From: Kribbella capetownensis | GTDB taxonomy: Bacteria > Actinomycetota > Actinomycetes > Propionibacteriales > Kribbellaceae | Reading direction: 5' to 3' | Assembly: GCF_004331485.1 (NCBI RefSeq) | Contig: NZ_SJKD01000008.1 | Coordinates: 124,001 to 188,000, forward strand | Length of the DNA stretch: 64,000 nt | In this document: piece by piece, positions 42,430 through 51,400 of the stretch | Layout: every line of letters starts with the position of its first letter | Numbering within the stretch: position 1 is the first letter of the stretch | Made by a program: the position numbers and the translations under genes | Notes under the pieces: model-generated | Told to the model about the DNA's origin: nothing | The model's database searches: none | Seen by the model: only the letters and a program-made list of their open reading frames with translations

Positions 42430-42458
42430 CGAGCGTTGACAATGCTGTTCCACGCTCG
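42430..42458. promoter_or_regulatory. Second inverted repeat upstream of the S53-kelch protease
   Basis: CGAGCGT and ACGCTCG, seven-base arms separated by 15 bases, lie directly upstream of the first inverted repeat, in the promoter region between the protease start and the 3' end of the aldo/keto reductase gene. Confidence 0.4.
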
Positions 42459-42505
42459 TGTTCCTGCCACCTGTCACGTTCACGACGTCCGGCGCCGCGA
42501 GAGGG

Positions 42506-43483
42506 TCAGGTCTCGTCGGTGCCGGCGGTGTTCAGGCGGCGCATCGTCTCCTGGTCGAGCTGGAGGTCCACTGCGCCGAGCTGTTCGTCCAGTTGGGCGA
42601 CCGTGCCGGCAGCACTGACCGGAATGATGACGGGATCGCTCTGCATCATCCAGGCGAGGACGATCTGGTTCGCGGTGGCCCCGGTCTCGGCAGCGACCTG
42701 GTTCAGGACCTCGAGGCGGGATGCGCTCGTGGGGTGGTCGTAGCCGCGTTCGAACGGCCGGTCAGCTCGGGTGTAAGCGCCGCGCAGCAAGGGCTTGTAA
42801 CCCAGCAAGGTGAACTCCGGCTCCGACTTGGCATAGTCGATCAGCTCGGGCGTGATCACGTCGAACCCGGTCCGCTCGGGCCGCGGCCACAGGTACGTGT
42901 GAAGTTGCTGAACGCAACTGTATGCCGCAACGCCGGCCGCACGCGCCAGCTCGCGGGCACGCTCGATCCGCCACACCGGGGTGTTGCTGCACCCGATGGC
43001 ACCGACCACGCCCTCCTTCACCAGAGCCCCGAACTCACCGACCGTGTCGGCCAGTTCCGGCTCGCGGTCGTCCCAGTGGGCGTAGTACAGGTCGATGCGG
43101 TCGACGCCGAGCCGCTCGAGGCTGCCCTGCACCGCACGACGTACGGCCTTGCCGGACAGGCCCTCCCAGTTCTCCATCGCCGGATCGCCGGGCACCTTCG
43201 TCGCGTGCGCGCCGGCCTTGGTCGCGACGACGACCTGGTCCCGCACTCCACGGCTGCGGATCCACCGGCCGATCACGATCTCGCTCTCGCCGCCGACACC
43301 GCTGTCGGCCCATTGGTCGTAGCTGTTGGCGGTGTCGATGAACGTCCCACCGGCCTCGAAGAACCGGTCCAGCAGCGCGAACGCCGTGTCCTCGTCCGTC
43401 CTGGTTCCGAACGGGATCGTCCCGAGGCAGAACTCGCTGACCTCCACCCGTCCGTCGCGGTCGCCCAGCCATCGTGTGCGCAT
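42506..43483 (-). CDS. Aldo/keto reductase
   Basis: 325 residues. It has the AKR barrel with Asp and Tyr in FIDTANSYDQW, the catalytic Lys in VVATKAGAHA and His in LYYAHWDDRE, then the NADPH-binding end (VIIPVSAAGTVAQLDEQL). The ATG at 43483 has AGGAG upstream. It should reduce an aldehyde or ketone with NADPH; the substrate is unknown. It has its own 80-base upstream gap after the MocR gene, so it may be a separate unit or the last gene of the quinone/AKR operon. Confidence 0.92.
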   Translation of the reverse strand: MRTRWLGDRDGRVEVSEFCLGTIPFGTRTDEDTAFALLDRFFEAGGTFIDTANSYDQWADSGVGGESEIVIGRWIRSRGVRDQVVVATKAGAHATKVPGDPAMENWEGLSGKAVRRAVQGSLERLGVDRIDLYYAHWDDREPELADTVGEFGALVKEGVVGAIGCSNTPVWRIERARELARAAGVAAYSCVQQLHTYLWPRPERTGFDVITPELIDYAKSEPEFTLLGYKPLLRGAYTRADRPFERGYDHPTSASRLEVLNQVAAETGATANQIVLAWMMQSDPVIIPVSAAGTVAQLDEQLGAVDLQLDQETMRRLNTAGTDET

Positions 43484-43562
43484 CACAACTCCTGTGGCGG
43501 GGCGGGCCCTTCCCGCCACCGGCGCCCAACGTACGGCCGGATCGGCCGGGATCCGCGGCCAA

Positions 43563-44966
43563 TCAGCGAGCGGATTCGCAGACCAATGCGCACACCCGGG
43601 CCAGGGATCGGACCGCGGCGTCGACATCGCCGTCGGCGAGGTTGCCGTATCCGAGGACGAGTCCGTCCCGATCCTCGCCGGCCCGGGCCCGGTACCCGCT
43701 CAGCGCGACGAGCCGGATCCCGGCACCGCGTGCGGCCGCCAGCACCGGAGCCGCCGCGAGCCCGTCCGGGAGCCGGGCGATCAGATGCAGCCCGGCCGCC
43801 GCGCCGTCGATCGACCAGCCGGGCAGCTCCCGGCGAACCGCTGCGACGACCTGCTCACGCCGGCTCTGATAGCGCCGGCGCAGCGCCCGCAACTGACGGT
43901 CGTAGGCACCGGAACGCAGCAGTGCCGCGAAGGTGGCCTGGTCGAACGTCGACGGACCCGGACCGATCGATCTGGTCAGCGACTTCCGCCACGGCCCGCG
44001 AACGACGTACCAGCCGAGGCCGATCGCAGGCGACAACGTCTTGCTGACGGAGCCGAGCAGCACGACCTGCTCGGGTGCCATCCCCTGCAAGGTGCTCACC
44101 GGACTGCGGTCGTACCGGAACTCGGCGTCGTAGTCGTCCTCGAGGATCAAGCCGTTCGTCCGCCGGGCCCAGTCGATCAGCTCCAGCCGCCGGGCCGGCG
44201 AGAGCACGACACCGGTCGGGAACTGATGGGCGGACGTCACCGCCACGGCCCGCAGGTCCTGCTGCCGCCCGAGCGCATCGACCCGAAGACCCTCGGAGTC
44301 GACCGGCACCGGCACGGCCTGTACGCCGGTCGACTCGATCACGTCACGAAGCCGGGTCCAACCGGGATCCTCGACCCCGATGCGGTCGACACCGGCAGCA
44401 CGCAGACTCGTACAGAGATGCGCGACACCGGCCCGCACCCCGGTGCGGATCACCACGTCGCCGGCGCCGGCGACAGCTCCCCGGCTGCGTTGCAGATAGT
44501 CGGCCAGCAACTCGCGCAGCGGCGGGTACCCGGCCGCGTCCGGATAGCCGAGGTCGGCGGTCGGCAACGCGCGTGCGGCCTCGCTCGCCGCCTCGGCCCA
44601 GCGGGTGCGTGGGAACGCACGCAGATCGGGAATGCCGGGTGTCAGGTCGAAGCGGTAGGTGCTGCCCGGGGCGACCGGGCCTGTCGCCTGCACCGCTCCC
44701 GACGTACGACCTGACCAACTGACCCAGGTCCCCGAGCCGACCCGCGTGGACAGGTAGCCCTCGGCCACGAGCTGGCCGTAGGCCTGCGTGACAGCCCACC
44801 GGGAACAGCCCAGCTGGACGGCCAGCTCACGGCTCGGCGGCAACACCGAGCCGTGAATCAGACGCCCCGACCTGATGGCGCCGCGGAGGCCGCGCTCCAC
44901 CTGCCGGTGCAGGGGGCCTTCCCCGTCAAGCATCAGCGCCGTCGTCCAAGCTGCGTGGGTTGTCAC
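43563..44966 (-). CDS. MocR-type (GntR-aminotransferase) PLP-dependent regulator
   Basis: 467 residues. It has a GntR winged helix at about 10-80 (LHRQVERGLRGAIRSGRLIH, SRELAVQLGCSRWAVTQAYG) joined to a fold-type I aminotransferase domain whose PLP lysine is Lys309 (GSVSKTLSPAIGLGW). The EDDYDAEFRYDR motif is also typical. Such proteins use PLP or an aldehyde/amine ligand to switch transcription, for example in vitamin B6 or GABA control. The GTG at 44966 is chosen from the usual MocR N terminus (AAWTTALMLDGEGPLHRQ). It sits five bases after the AKR gene at 44972. Its target is unknown. Confidence 0.92.
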   Translation of the reverse strand: MTTHAAWTTALMLDGEGPLHRQVERGLRGAIRSGRLIHGSVLPPSRELAVQLGCSRWAVTQAYGQLVAEGYLSTRVGSGTWVSWSGRTSGAVQATGPVAPGSTYRFDLTPGIPDLRAFPRTRWAEAASEAARALPTADLGYPDAAGYPPLRELLADYLQRSRGAVAGAGDVVIRTGVRAGVAHLCTSLRAAGVDRIGVEDPGWTRLRDVIESTGVQAVPVPVDSEGLRVDALGRQQDLRAVAVTSAHQFPTGVVLSPARRLELIDWARRTNGLILEDDYDAEFRYDRSPVSTLQGMAPEQVVLLGSVSKTLSPAIGLGWYVVRGPWRKSLTRSIGPGPSTFDQATFAALLRSGAYDRQLRALRRRYQSRREQVVAAVRRELPGWSIDGAAAGLHLIARLPDGLAAAPVLAAARGAGIRLVALSGYRARAGEDRDGLVLGYGNLADGDVDAAVRSLARVCALVCESAR

Positions 44967-44971
44967 CGGCG

Positions 44972-45973
44972 TCAGCGGTCGAAGCCGGACAGCAGGTTGT
45001 AGGGATAGACGGACGGCTTCTCGCTGACCTCGGTCAGGCGGGCGAGTTGCTCGGCGTCGAGCGACCAGCCGGCCGCGCCGATGTTGTCGGTGTAGTGCTC
45101 GAGGGTGCGCGGACCGATGATCGGTGCGGTGACAGGCTCGGTCTGGATGAGCCAGCGCAGCGCGACCTGCGCGACGCTGCGACCGGTGTCCGCCGCGATG
45201 GCATGCAACGCGTCCAGGACGTTCCAGGTGCGGTCGTTGTCGTAGTAATCCCAGGCCTCGTAGAGCCCACGCTTGGCGGCCTCCGCGACCCGTGTTCCGT
45301 CCGGCGGCGCCTCCATGCCGCGGTGGAACCGGCCGGCCAGCCAGCCCGCGCGCAGCGGACTCCACGGCATCACACCGAGTCCCTCGTTGCGGCAGATGGC
45401 GAGCAACTCCCACTCGGCCTCGCGGTCGAGCAGGTTGTACAGCGGCTGCAGTGCGCTGTACCCATTGATCCCGGCCTGCTTCGCCACGTCCACAGCCTTC
45501 TGGAGCTGCCAGCCGGTGACGTTGCTGGCACCCAGGTAGCGAACCTTGCCAGACGACACCAGTACGTCGAGCGTCGACAGCGTCTCCTCGATCGGCGTGG
45601 CCGTGTCCCACACGTGGGTGTAGTACAGGTCGATGTAGTCGGTGCCCAGCCGGCGCAGGCTGGCGTCCACCCCGGCGAGGATGTGCTTGCGGCTGAGGCC
45701 GTCGTCGTTCGGGCCGTCGCCCATGCTGCCGTAGACCTTGGTGGCGATCACCAGCGAGTCGCGGTCGCGGGCCCTGAGCCAGCGGCCGAGCACGGCCTCG
45801 GATTCACCGGCGTTGTACACGTCGGCGGTGTCGATGAACGTGCCGCCGGCCTCGACGAACTCATCCAGGATGCGCACGCTGGTCTGCTCGTCCGCCGGCC
45901 CGCCGAAGTGCATCGCGCCCAGGCACACCTCGCTGACCTTGAGGCCGGTCCGGCCCAGATTGCGGTACTCCAT
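44972..45973 (-). CDS. Aldo/keto reductase (tas/YajO-like)
   Basis: 333 residues. The AKR tetrad is visible: Asp and Tyr in FIDTADVYNAGESE, Lys in VIATKVYGSM and His in LYYTHVWDTA. The C-terminal cofactor motif is APIIGPRTLEHYTDNIGAAG. It is only distantly related to the first AKR in the window. AAGGGA precedes the ATG. It is 32 bases downstream of the quinone-oxidoreductase gene, so the two are likely co-transcribed under the divergent ArsR-type regulator. Confidence 0.92.
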   Translation of the reverse strand: MEYRNLGRTGLKVSEVCLGAMHFGGPADEQTSVRILDEFVEAGGTFIDTADVYNAGESEAVLGRWLRARDRDSLVIATKVYGSMGDGPNDDGLSRKHILAGVDASLRRLGTDYIDLYYTHVWDTATPIEETLSTLDVLVSSGKVRYLGASNVTGWQLQKAVDVAKQAGINGYSALQPLYNLLDREAEWELLAICRNEGLGVMPWSPLRAGWLAGRFHRGMEAPPDGTRVAEAAKRGLYEAWDYYDNDRTWNVLDALHAIAADTGRSVAQVALRWLIQTEPVTAPIIGPRTLEHYTDNIGAAGWSLDAEQLARLTEVSEKPSVYPYNLLSGFDR

Positions 45974-46005
45974 CGTCGTGTCCCTTCGTTGCGGCAGCCG
46001 GATCG

Positions 46006-47007
46006 CTAGCCGTGATCGACGCTGACCACGATCTTGCCGACCTGGCTGTTGGATTCCATGTGCTCGTGGGCCTGAACGATCTGCTCCAGCGGGAACACTC
46101 GATCGACCACCGGGCGGAACGTGCCTGCAAGCAGGCCCGACGAAACAAAAGCTGTTGCCCGGAGCAACCGCTGCGGATCGCGGGTGATCTCGTGCACCGT
46201 GTAGGAGCGCAGATTGAGCGCCGGCATGCCCAGCTCGAACCCCGGGTACGGCGTCGGTTGCCCGCTCTGCGCGCCCCAGAGGAACAACGTACCGCCCGAC
46301 GCCACCACGCGCGCGAGATTGACGACCTCCGGCCCGGCCACCGCATCGAACACGTACTCCGCGCCGCGGCCCGCGGTCAGGTCGAGAACACGCCCGGCGA
46401 CGTCTTCCTCGTCCGAAACGATCACCTCGGCAGCGCCCTCGTCGAGTAGTCGCTGCCGCTTGGCGCGGGTCCGCGTGACGACCAACGGCCTGGCGCCGAC
46501 CCGGTTCGCGGTCTGGATCGCCGCGAGACCGACACTGCTGGACGCCGCATTCAGTACGACGTTCTCCCCCGCACGCAGTCCGGCGATCTCGACCATGGCG
46601 CCGTACGCCGTGAGGTACGGCATCCAGACGGCCGCGCCCGCGATGGCATCGATGCCGTCAGGTCGATTCACCAATGCACTCGCGGGGACGACCGCCTGCT
46701 CGGCGTACACGCCGTAATCGTTCTGCGAGAAGGCCGGTATGACGCTGACGGCCTGGCCGGGCGCGAATCCGGTGACATCCGGGCCGATCGCCTCGACCAC
46801 GCCCGCCGCCTCGGCACCGAGCCGGGACGGGAACTGCTTCACCGGCTCGATGTACTGGTCCCGGCGGAACAGCACCTCGGCCCGGTTGATCCCGATCGCG
46901 TCCACCCGGACCCGCACCTCACCTTGACCCGGCTCGCCCGGATCGAGGTCGTCCAGCCGCAGCACCTCCGGTCCGCCGGCCTGGTGGAACCGCACCGTCC
47001 TCGCCAT
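46006..47007 (-). CDS. Zinc-independent quinone oxidoreductase-like MDR protein (QOR type)
   Basis: 333 residues of the medium-chain dehydrogenase superfamily, without the catalytic zinc ligands. The N-terminal GroES-like domain includes GINRAEVLFRRDQYIEP and RLGAEAAGVVEAIG. The NADPH domain motif is NAASSSVGLAAIQTANRVGA. Such enzymes reduce quinones or enones with NADPH. The ATG at 47007 has AGGGAA upstream. It is the first gene of a likely operon with the AKR gene, divergent from the ArsR-type regulator with a strong palindrome between them. Confidence 0.92.
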   Translation of the reverse strand: MARTVRFHQAGGPEVLRLDDLDPGEPGQGEVRVRVDAIGINRAEVLFRRDQYIEPVKQFPSRLGAEAAGVVEAIGPDVTGFAPGQAVSVIPAFSQNDYGVYAEQAVVPASALVNRPDGIDAIAGAAVWMPYLTAYGAMVEIAGLRAGENVVLNAASSSVGLAAIQTANRVGARPLVVTRTRAKRQRLLDEGAAEVIVSDEEDVAGRVLDLTAGRGAEYVFDAVAGPEVVNLARVVASGGTLFLWGAQSGQPTPYPGFELGMPALNLRSYTVHEITRDPQRLLRATAFVSSGLLAGTFRPVVDRVFPLEQIVQAHEHMESNSQVGKIVVSVDHG

Positions 47008-47028
47008 GCCATTCCCTCCCGCTCGGAT

Positions 47029-47050
47029 AAGTTTGATCAACGTCAAACTT
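47029..47050. promoter_or_regulatory. Operator between quinone oxidoreductase and ArsR-type regulator genes
   Basis: AAGTTTGA-N6-TCAAACTT is a perfect 8+6+8 inverted repeat in the 67-base divergent region, markedly AT-rich for this genome. It can serve both promoters. Confidence 0.75.
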
Positions 47051-47074
47051 GTTGATGATCATACTATTGATCCC

Positions 47075-47392
47075 ATGGGACGTACGCCGCAGCACCCGGA
47101 GGTCTCCGACTTCGACGTCCAGCGGGTGCTGGAAGCCTTGGTCGACCCGGTCCGGCGCAGCATCGTGACGCAACTCGACGCGCTCGGCGCGGATATCAAG
47201 TGCGGCGGCTTCGACCTCCCGGTCGGCAAGGCGACCGCGACCCATCACTTCGGCGTGCTGCGCGAGGCCGGCCTGATCCGGCAGTACTACGTCGGCACCC
47301 TGCGGATGAACTCACTCCGCCGCGCCGACCTGGACCAGGCCTTCCCCGGCCTGCTCGACGCAATCCTGGCCGCCCAGAAACAGCCGGCCTGA
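47075..47392 (+). CDS. ArsR-type winged-helix regulator
   Basis: 105 residues. The ArsR-like winged helix covers most of the protein (VQRVLEALVDPVRRSIVTQL, then KATATHHFGVLREAGLIRQY and YVGTLRMNSLRRADLDQAFP). A single cysteine (DIKCGGF) is present, so classic multi-cysteine metal sensing is unlikely, though a redox role is possible. It probably represses the divergent quinone-oxidoreductase operon. The ATG at 47075 is downstream of the palindrome; a longer frame from 47006 would cross it and is rejected. Confidence 0.9.
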   Translation: MGRTPQHPEVSDFDVQRVLEALVDPVRRSIVTQLDALGADIKCGGFDLPVGKATATHHFGVLREAGLIRQYYVGTLRMNSLRRADLDQAFPGLLDAILAAQKQPA

Positions 47393-47400
47393 CCAGCTGA

Positions 47401-48414
47401 TCACAGCCACCCCGCGCGGGCGGCGTAGAGCCCGGCCTGGAATCTCGTGTCGGCTCCCAGCGCCGCCATCAGCGTGGCGATCCGCCGCCTGGTGGTGCGA
47501 TGGCTCCAGCCGAGGTGGTGCGCGATGGCCTCGTTCTTCAGCCCGCCGGCCAGCAGAGCCAGGACCCGCCGGTCGTTCTCACTCGGTTCGGCGGCGCCGT
47601 CCTGCTCGGTCGAGCGCAGCGGCTCCGCCGCGGTCAGCGGCGTGGCCTCCGCCCAGAGCTGGTCGAAGACGAACAGCAGGACGTCGAGCAGGCTGCACGG
47701 GTGCACCACGATCGCTCCCGCGATGTCCCGCTGCGCGATCGACTGCGGGATGAAGGCCACCTTGCGGTCGAAGGTGGCCAGCTTCAGTGGCAGCTCCGAG
47801 GTGACCCGGGCCTGCTCGCCGGCGGCGACGTACCGCAGGATCGCGGTGACCGCGTTCGGCGACTGTTCCAGTGCGGCCCGGGCGTAGATCGCCCGGCAGG
47901 TCACCCCTCTGGCCAGCACCTCGAACTCCGCGTCGTTCGTGATCGGCCCCGCGTCACCTGCGTACGGCGGGGTGTCGAGCACCTGCACCTCCTCCATCGC
48001 CCCGCGCTGCAGCTGGTCGAAGCGGCTCAGGACCGTGTCGGCCCCGGTGACCACCTCGATCAGCTCGGTCGGCGCGGCGTTGCCTCCGGAGCGGAACTCC
48101 GGGACCCAGGACGCGGCCAGCGCCCGGACCCGCTCCAGCTCGGACTCCTGCCGGCGGACCAGTGCCTCGATCGCGGCATCCGGTGCCACCGGCAACAATC
48201 GCGGCGTCGGCAGCGGTGACCGGGTGACCAGGCCCGACTGCTCGAGCACGGTCACCACGCGACGGACCCGGGCGGCCGGCGAACCGATTCGATCCGCCAG
48301 CCCGGTCACCGTGAGTCCCGGTGAGCGCAGCAGGATCCGGTAGGCCCGTTCCCCGAGCTCCCCGACGCCGAGGATGGCCAGGTTCGCCGCCGCGTCCTTC
48401 CATGGTGATTGCAC
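47401..48414 (-). CDS. TrmB/LuxR-like regulator, protease-linked paralogue 2
   Basis: 337 residues in the same layout as paralogue 1: a TrmB-like winged helix (GERAYRILLRSPGLTVTGLA), a middle sensor region (VQVLDTPPYAGD, CRAIYARAALEQ, GEQARVTSELPLKLATFD) and a C-terminal LuxR-type helix-turn-helix (LLAGGLKNEAIAHHLGWSHR). The GTG at 48414 comes ten bases after the stop of the S8-kelch protease gene on the same strand, so protease and regulator are almost certainly co-transcribed. The close coupling supports a role in controlling that protease or sensing its products. Confidence 0.85.
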   Translation of the reverse strand: MQSPWKDAAANLAILGVGELGERAYRILLRSPGLTVTGLADRIGSPAARVRRVVTVLEQSGLVTRSPLPTPRLLPVAPDAAIEALVRRQESELERVRALAASWVPEFRSGGNAAPTELIEVVTGADTVLSRFDQLQRGAMEEVQVLDTPPYAGDAGPITNDAEFEVLARGVTCRAIYARAALEQSPNAVTAILRYVAAGEQARVTSELPLKLATFDRKVAFIPQSIAQRDIAGAIVVHPCSLLDVLLFVFDQLWAEATPLTAAEPLRSTEQDGAAEPSENDRRVLALLAGGLKNEAIAHHLGWSHRTTRRRIATLMAALGADTRFQAGLYAARAGWL

Positions 48415-48424
48415 GGTCCGGTGC

Positions 48425-51400
48425 CTACCCGCCCGGCAGGACCGAGCAAGGTCCTGCCTTGGCCAACCGGAGGTCTCCGGTTGTCGTCTGCTTCGGCCGC
48501 ACCTTGACGACGTCCGCCGCTGGCAGCCAGCCGGGTGTCGCCGCACTCACCAGGACATGCTCGTCCGCCTTCAGCCAGTACGCGTACCGTCCGTCCTCGT
48601 CCGCGACGAGATGCACCGCGCTGTGTCTCGTGCCGAGCGTGACGGCTGCTCCAGGCAGGGCGGAGGTCTGTCCGGTGCACCGATCCTTACCGGTGACCGT
48701 GCCGGTGATCCGGCCCCAGTCGGGCCGCGCGACCGCATCCATCGTCACGGTCAGCGGTGCGTTCCGGAACGGCGTGTCCTCCATCAGCAGCAGCCGTGCG
48801 CTGACCTCGCGCGGCTGGCTCGTCGCAGGTGTCCCGGCGTCGAGAGTGATCCGGATTCGTGTCGACTGGCCCGGTGCGAGGGTGCCGACCGGCTTGTCGG
48901 CCTTCAGCCACGGCACGTCCCGGCCGCCGGGCGCACACTGGTCGTTGCCGGCGAGTTGCTCGACGTACGGCTTGGCACCGAGGATCCCCTCCGCTCCGCC
49001 CACCTTGAAGAATCCGCACGCGCCGGCGACCCGGGTCACCGCGAACTGCGAGTTCGGCAACGACCTCCAGGTGTCCGAGGCAGGGCTGTAGGCGAAGCCC
49101 AGGTTGCTTCGATAGCCGGCCACCGTCCCACCCGAGAGCAGGAGCTCACCGTTGGCAGCGGAGTACGCGGCACCCCAGACCGTTGTCGGCACATCGCTCA
49201 GGCGCAGCCACCGGTTCGTCACCGGGTTGTAGCTGTACGCCGTCCGGAGCCCTTGATCGATGCCCCCGTTCTGCCCTCCGGCGCAGTAGATGCGTGCACC
49301 GATGGCGCCGCAGTGCTGCCAGGACACCGGCTCCGGATAGTCCGCCGCCCGCGTCCACCGCTTCGAGGCCGGGTCGTAGACCATCACAGCGCGGCTTGCC
49401 GTGTCGTCGGCGTTCGTACGCCCGCCGATGACGTAGAGCTTGCCGCCCAGGACGGCGGATGCGGCCGCGGCCGTGCCGATCGGGGCGTCTGGTCCGGACG
49501 ACCACTTGTCGGTCGCGGGGTCGTAGATCCTCAGCCCGGCGGCCGGGGCACCCCCACGCGGCCAGCCACCGACGACGTACAGCTTGTCGCCGACGAACCC
49601 ACCGGCAGGCCGCTCGAGCGCATCGGTGGTCGGTGCGATCTCCTGCCAGGTCTTCGTCTTCAGGTCGTAGACGTAGTTGCGTTGTTCGGTGTGACTCAGG
49701 TCGGCGACGCCGCCGATCTTGTACAGCTTCCCGTCGTGGTATGCCGCCAGGGCGTCGAAATCGCCCTCCGGCAGGTTGGTCTCCTGCTGCCAGGGCGCGA
49801 TCTTCGCACCCGCCGTCCGGGACGCCGCCGTTTGACCGGCCGCCTGCATCGGACCGCCGCCGTCCAGGCTCAGGTACCGCCGCTCCGCAACGGTGGAGAC
49901 GGCTGCCGCCTTCGTGTCCGGCTTGTCCTCGAACGGCGTCAACTCGTACGTCGCCCGTCCGGTCCCGACGTTCTTCACCGTCAGCTCGATCGTCCGCCGG
50001 TCGCCGATCCGGACCGACTGGGTCAGGTCGCTCGCGGTCACCTTCAGCTCGGCCATACCGAGCGCGAAGTCGGCCCGCACCACCATGTCCGGTCGTACAT
50101 CGACGGTCCGCGTCCTGGCCTCGTACTGCCCGGCGTCGTACTGCGCACTGAACCGCTGCCGACCGGCCGGTGCGAACATCCAGTAGAAGCCGTCGCCGAG
50201 GTTCGGATCGGCCGGAGTCCGTCGCGCGGTCGCGACATCGGCGGGACGGGAGAGATTCTGCACGGTCGCATCGTCGACCGCGCGGCCGAATCTGTCATCC
50301 GTCACGTTGCCGAGGACGAGACCGCCGGCGACCGGAGCGCACTTGGTCATCCCGATCACCACGTCGTCGAGCTGCAGCCAGCCGTTCCCGGAGACCTCGG
50401 TGCTGTACCGGAACCGGGCCCGAACCTTGTCGTGCCCAGCGGCCGCGGGGATCGGGACCTGGATCGGTCGCGGACCGCGCAGGCTCCCGTTCTGGTGCCA
50501 TACGCTGGTCCAGGTCGCACCGTCGTCGACGGACAGGTCGACCTCGACCGCGGCCCGGCTGCCGAGCACATCGGTTCGGAACGCGATCACCGGCTGGTCC
50601 AGCGCACTCAGGTCGACGGCGGGCGAGATCAGCCGCGAGTCCTCCAGTCTCTTCCCCGAGCCGCTGTCGATGCTCGCGAAACCACCGGAGCCGCCGGTCA
50701 GGTTCGTGTTCTGACCCGGGTCGTCGAACTCCCAGCCGTCGCCGAGCACCAGGTCCTGCGTCCAGCCGGCCGGGATCGACGGACCGTCGAACGATTCGCC
50801 GAGGCCCTGGTGCTCGCCGCGGTAGCCGGGCGCCGTACACGGAGCCGCGATCACAGGTACGGCGAAGTCCACCGACTGATCACCCTGGACGACGACCTTG
50901 CGGGTCATCGCCTGGTAGCCGGCTGGATCCGGATCCAACTCGATGCGGTACGTCGACCGCACCGGCAACTGGAGGCGGTACGAACCGTCGACCGGTGACG
51001 TGTGGATCGGCGCGAGCGGCGTCCCGGCCACGGTGAGCGCGGCGTACAGCGGCCAGCCGTGACCGGAGCCGTCGGTGACCCTGCCGCTGACCGTTGCCAT
51101 CGGCACCTGGGTGAGCGTGACATCGCGCACCGTCCGCTGGTCCTTCGCCACCACGGCGTCGTCCGCGGTCGCGTTCTCGAACCCGAAGGCTGAGACCGCC
51201 AGGTGATACGTCCCGGTGCTCACCCGGACCTCGAAGCTGCCATCGGTCGCGGTCGTCGTCCGTCGCTCGTACTCCGCGGCGGTGGCGGCCACCGTCGCGC
51301 CGGCCACGGGCTTCCCGGCACTGTCAGTGATCCGTCCGGCCAGTGTCCCGGTGTTGCCCCGCGGCGACGCCTCGACCGCCGCGAGGGCGTTGAGGCGGCC

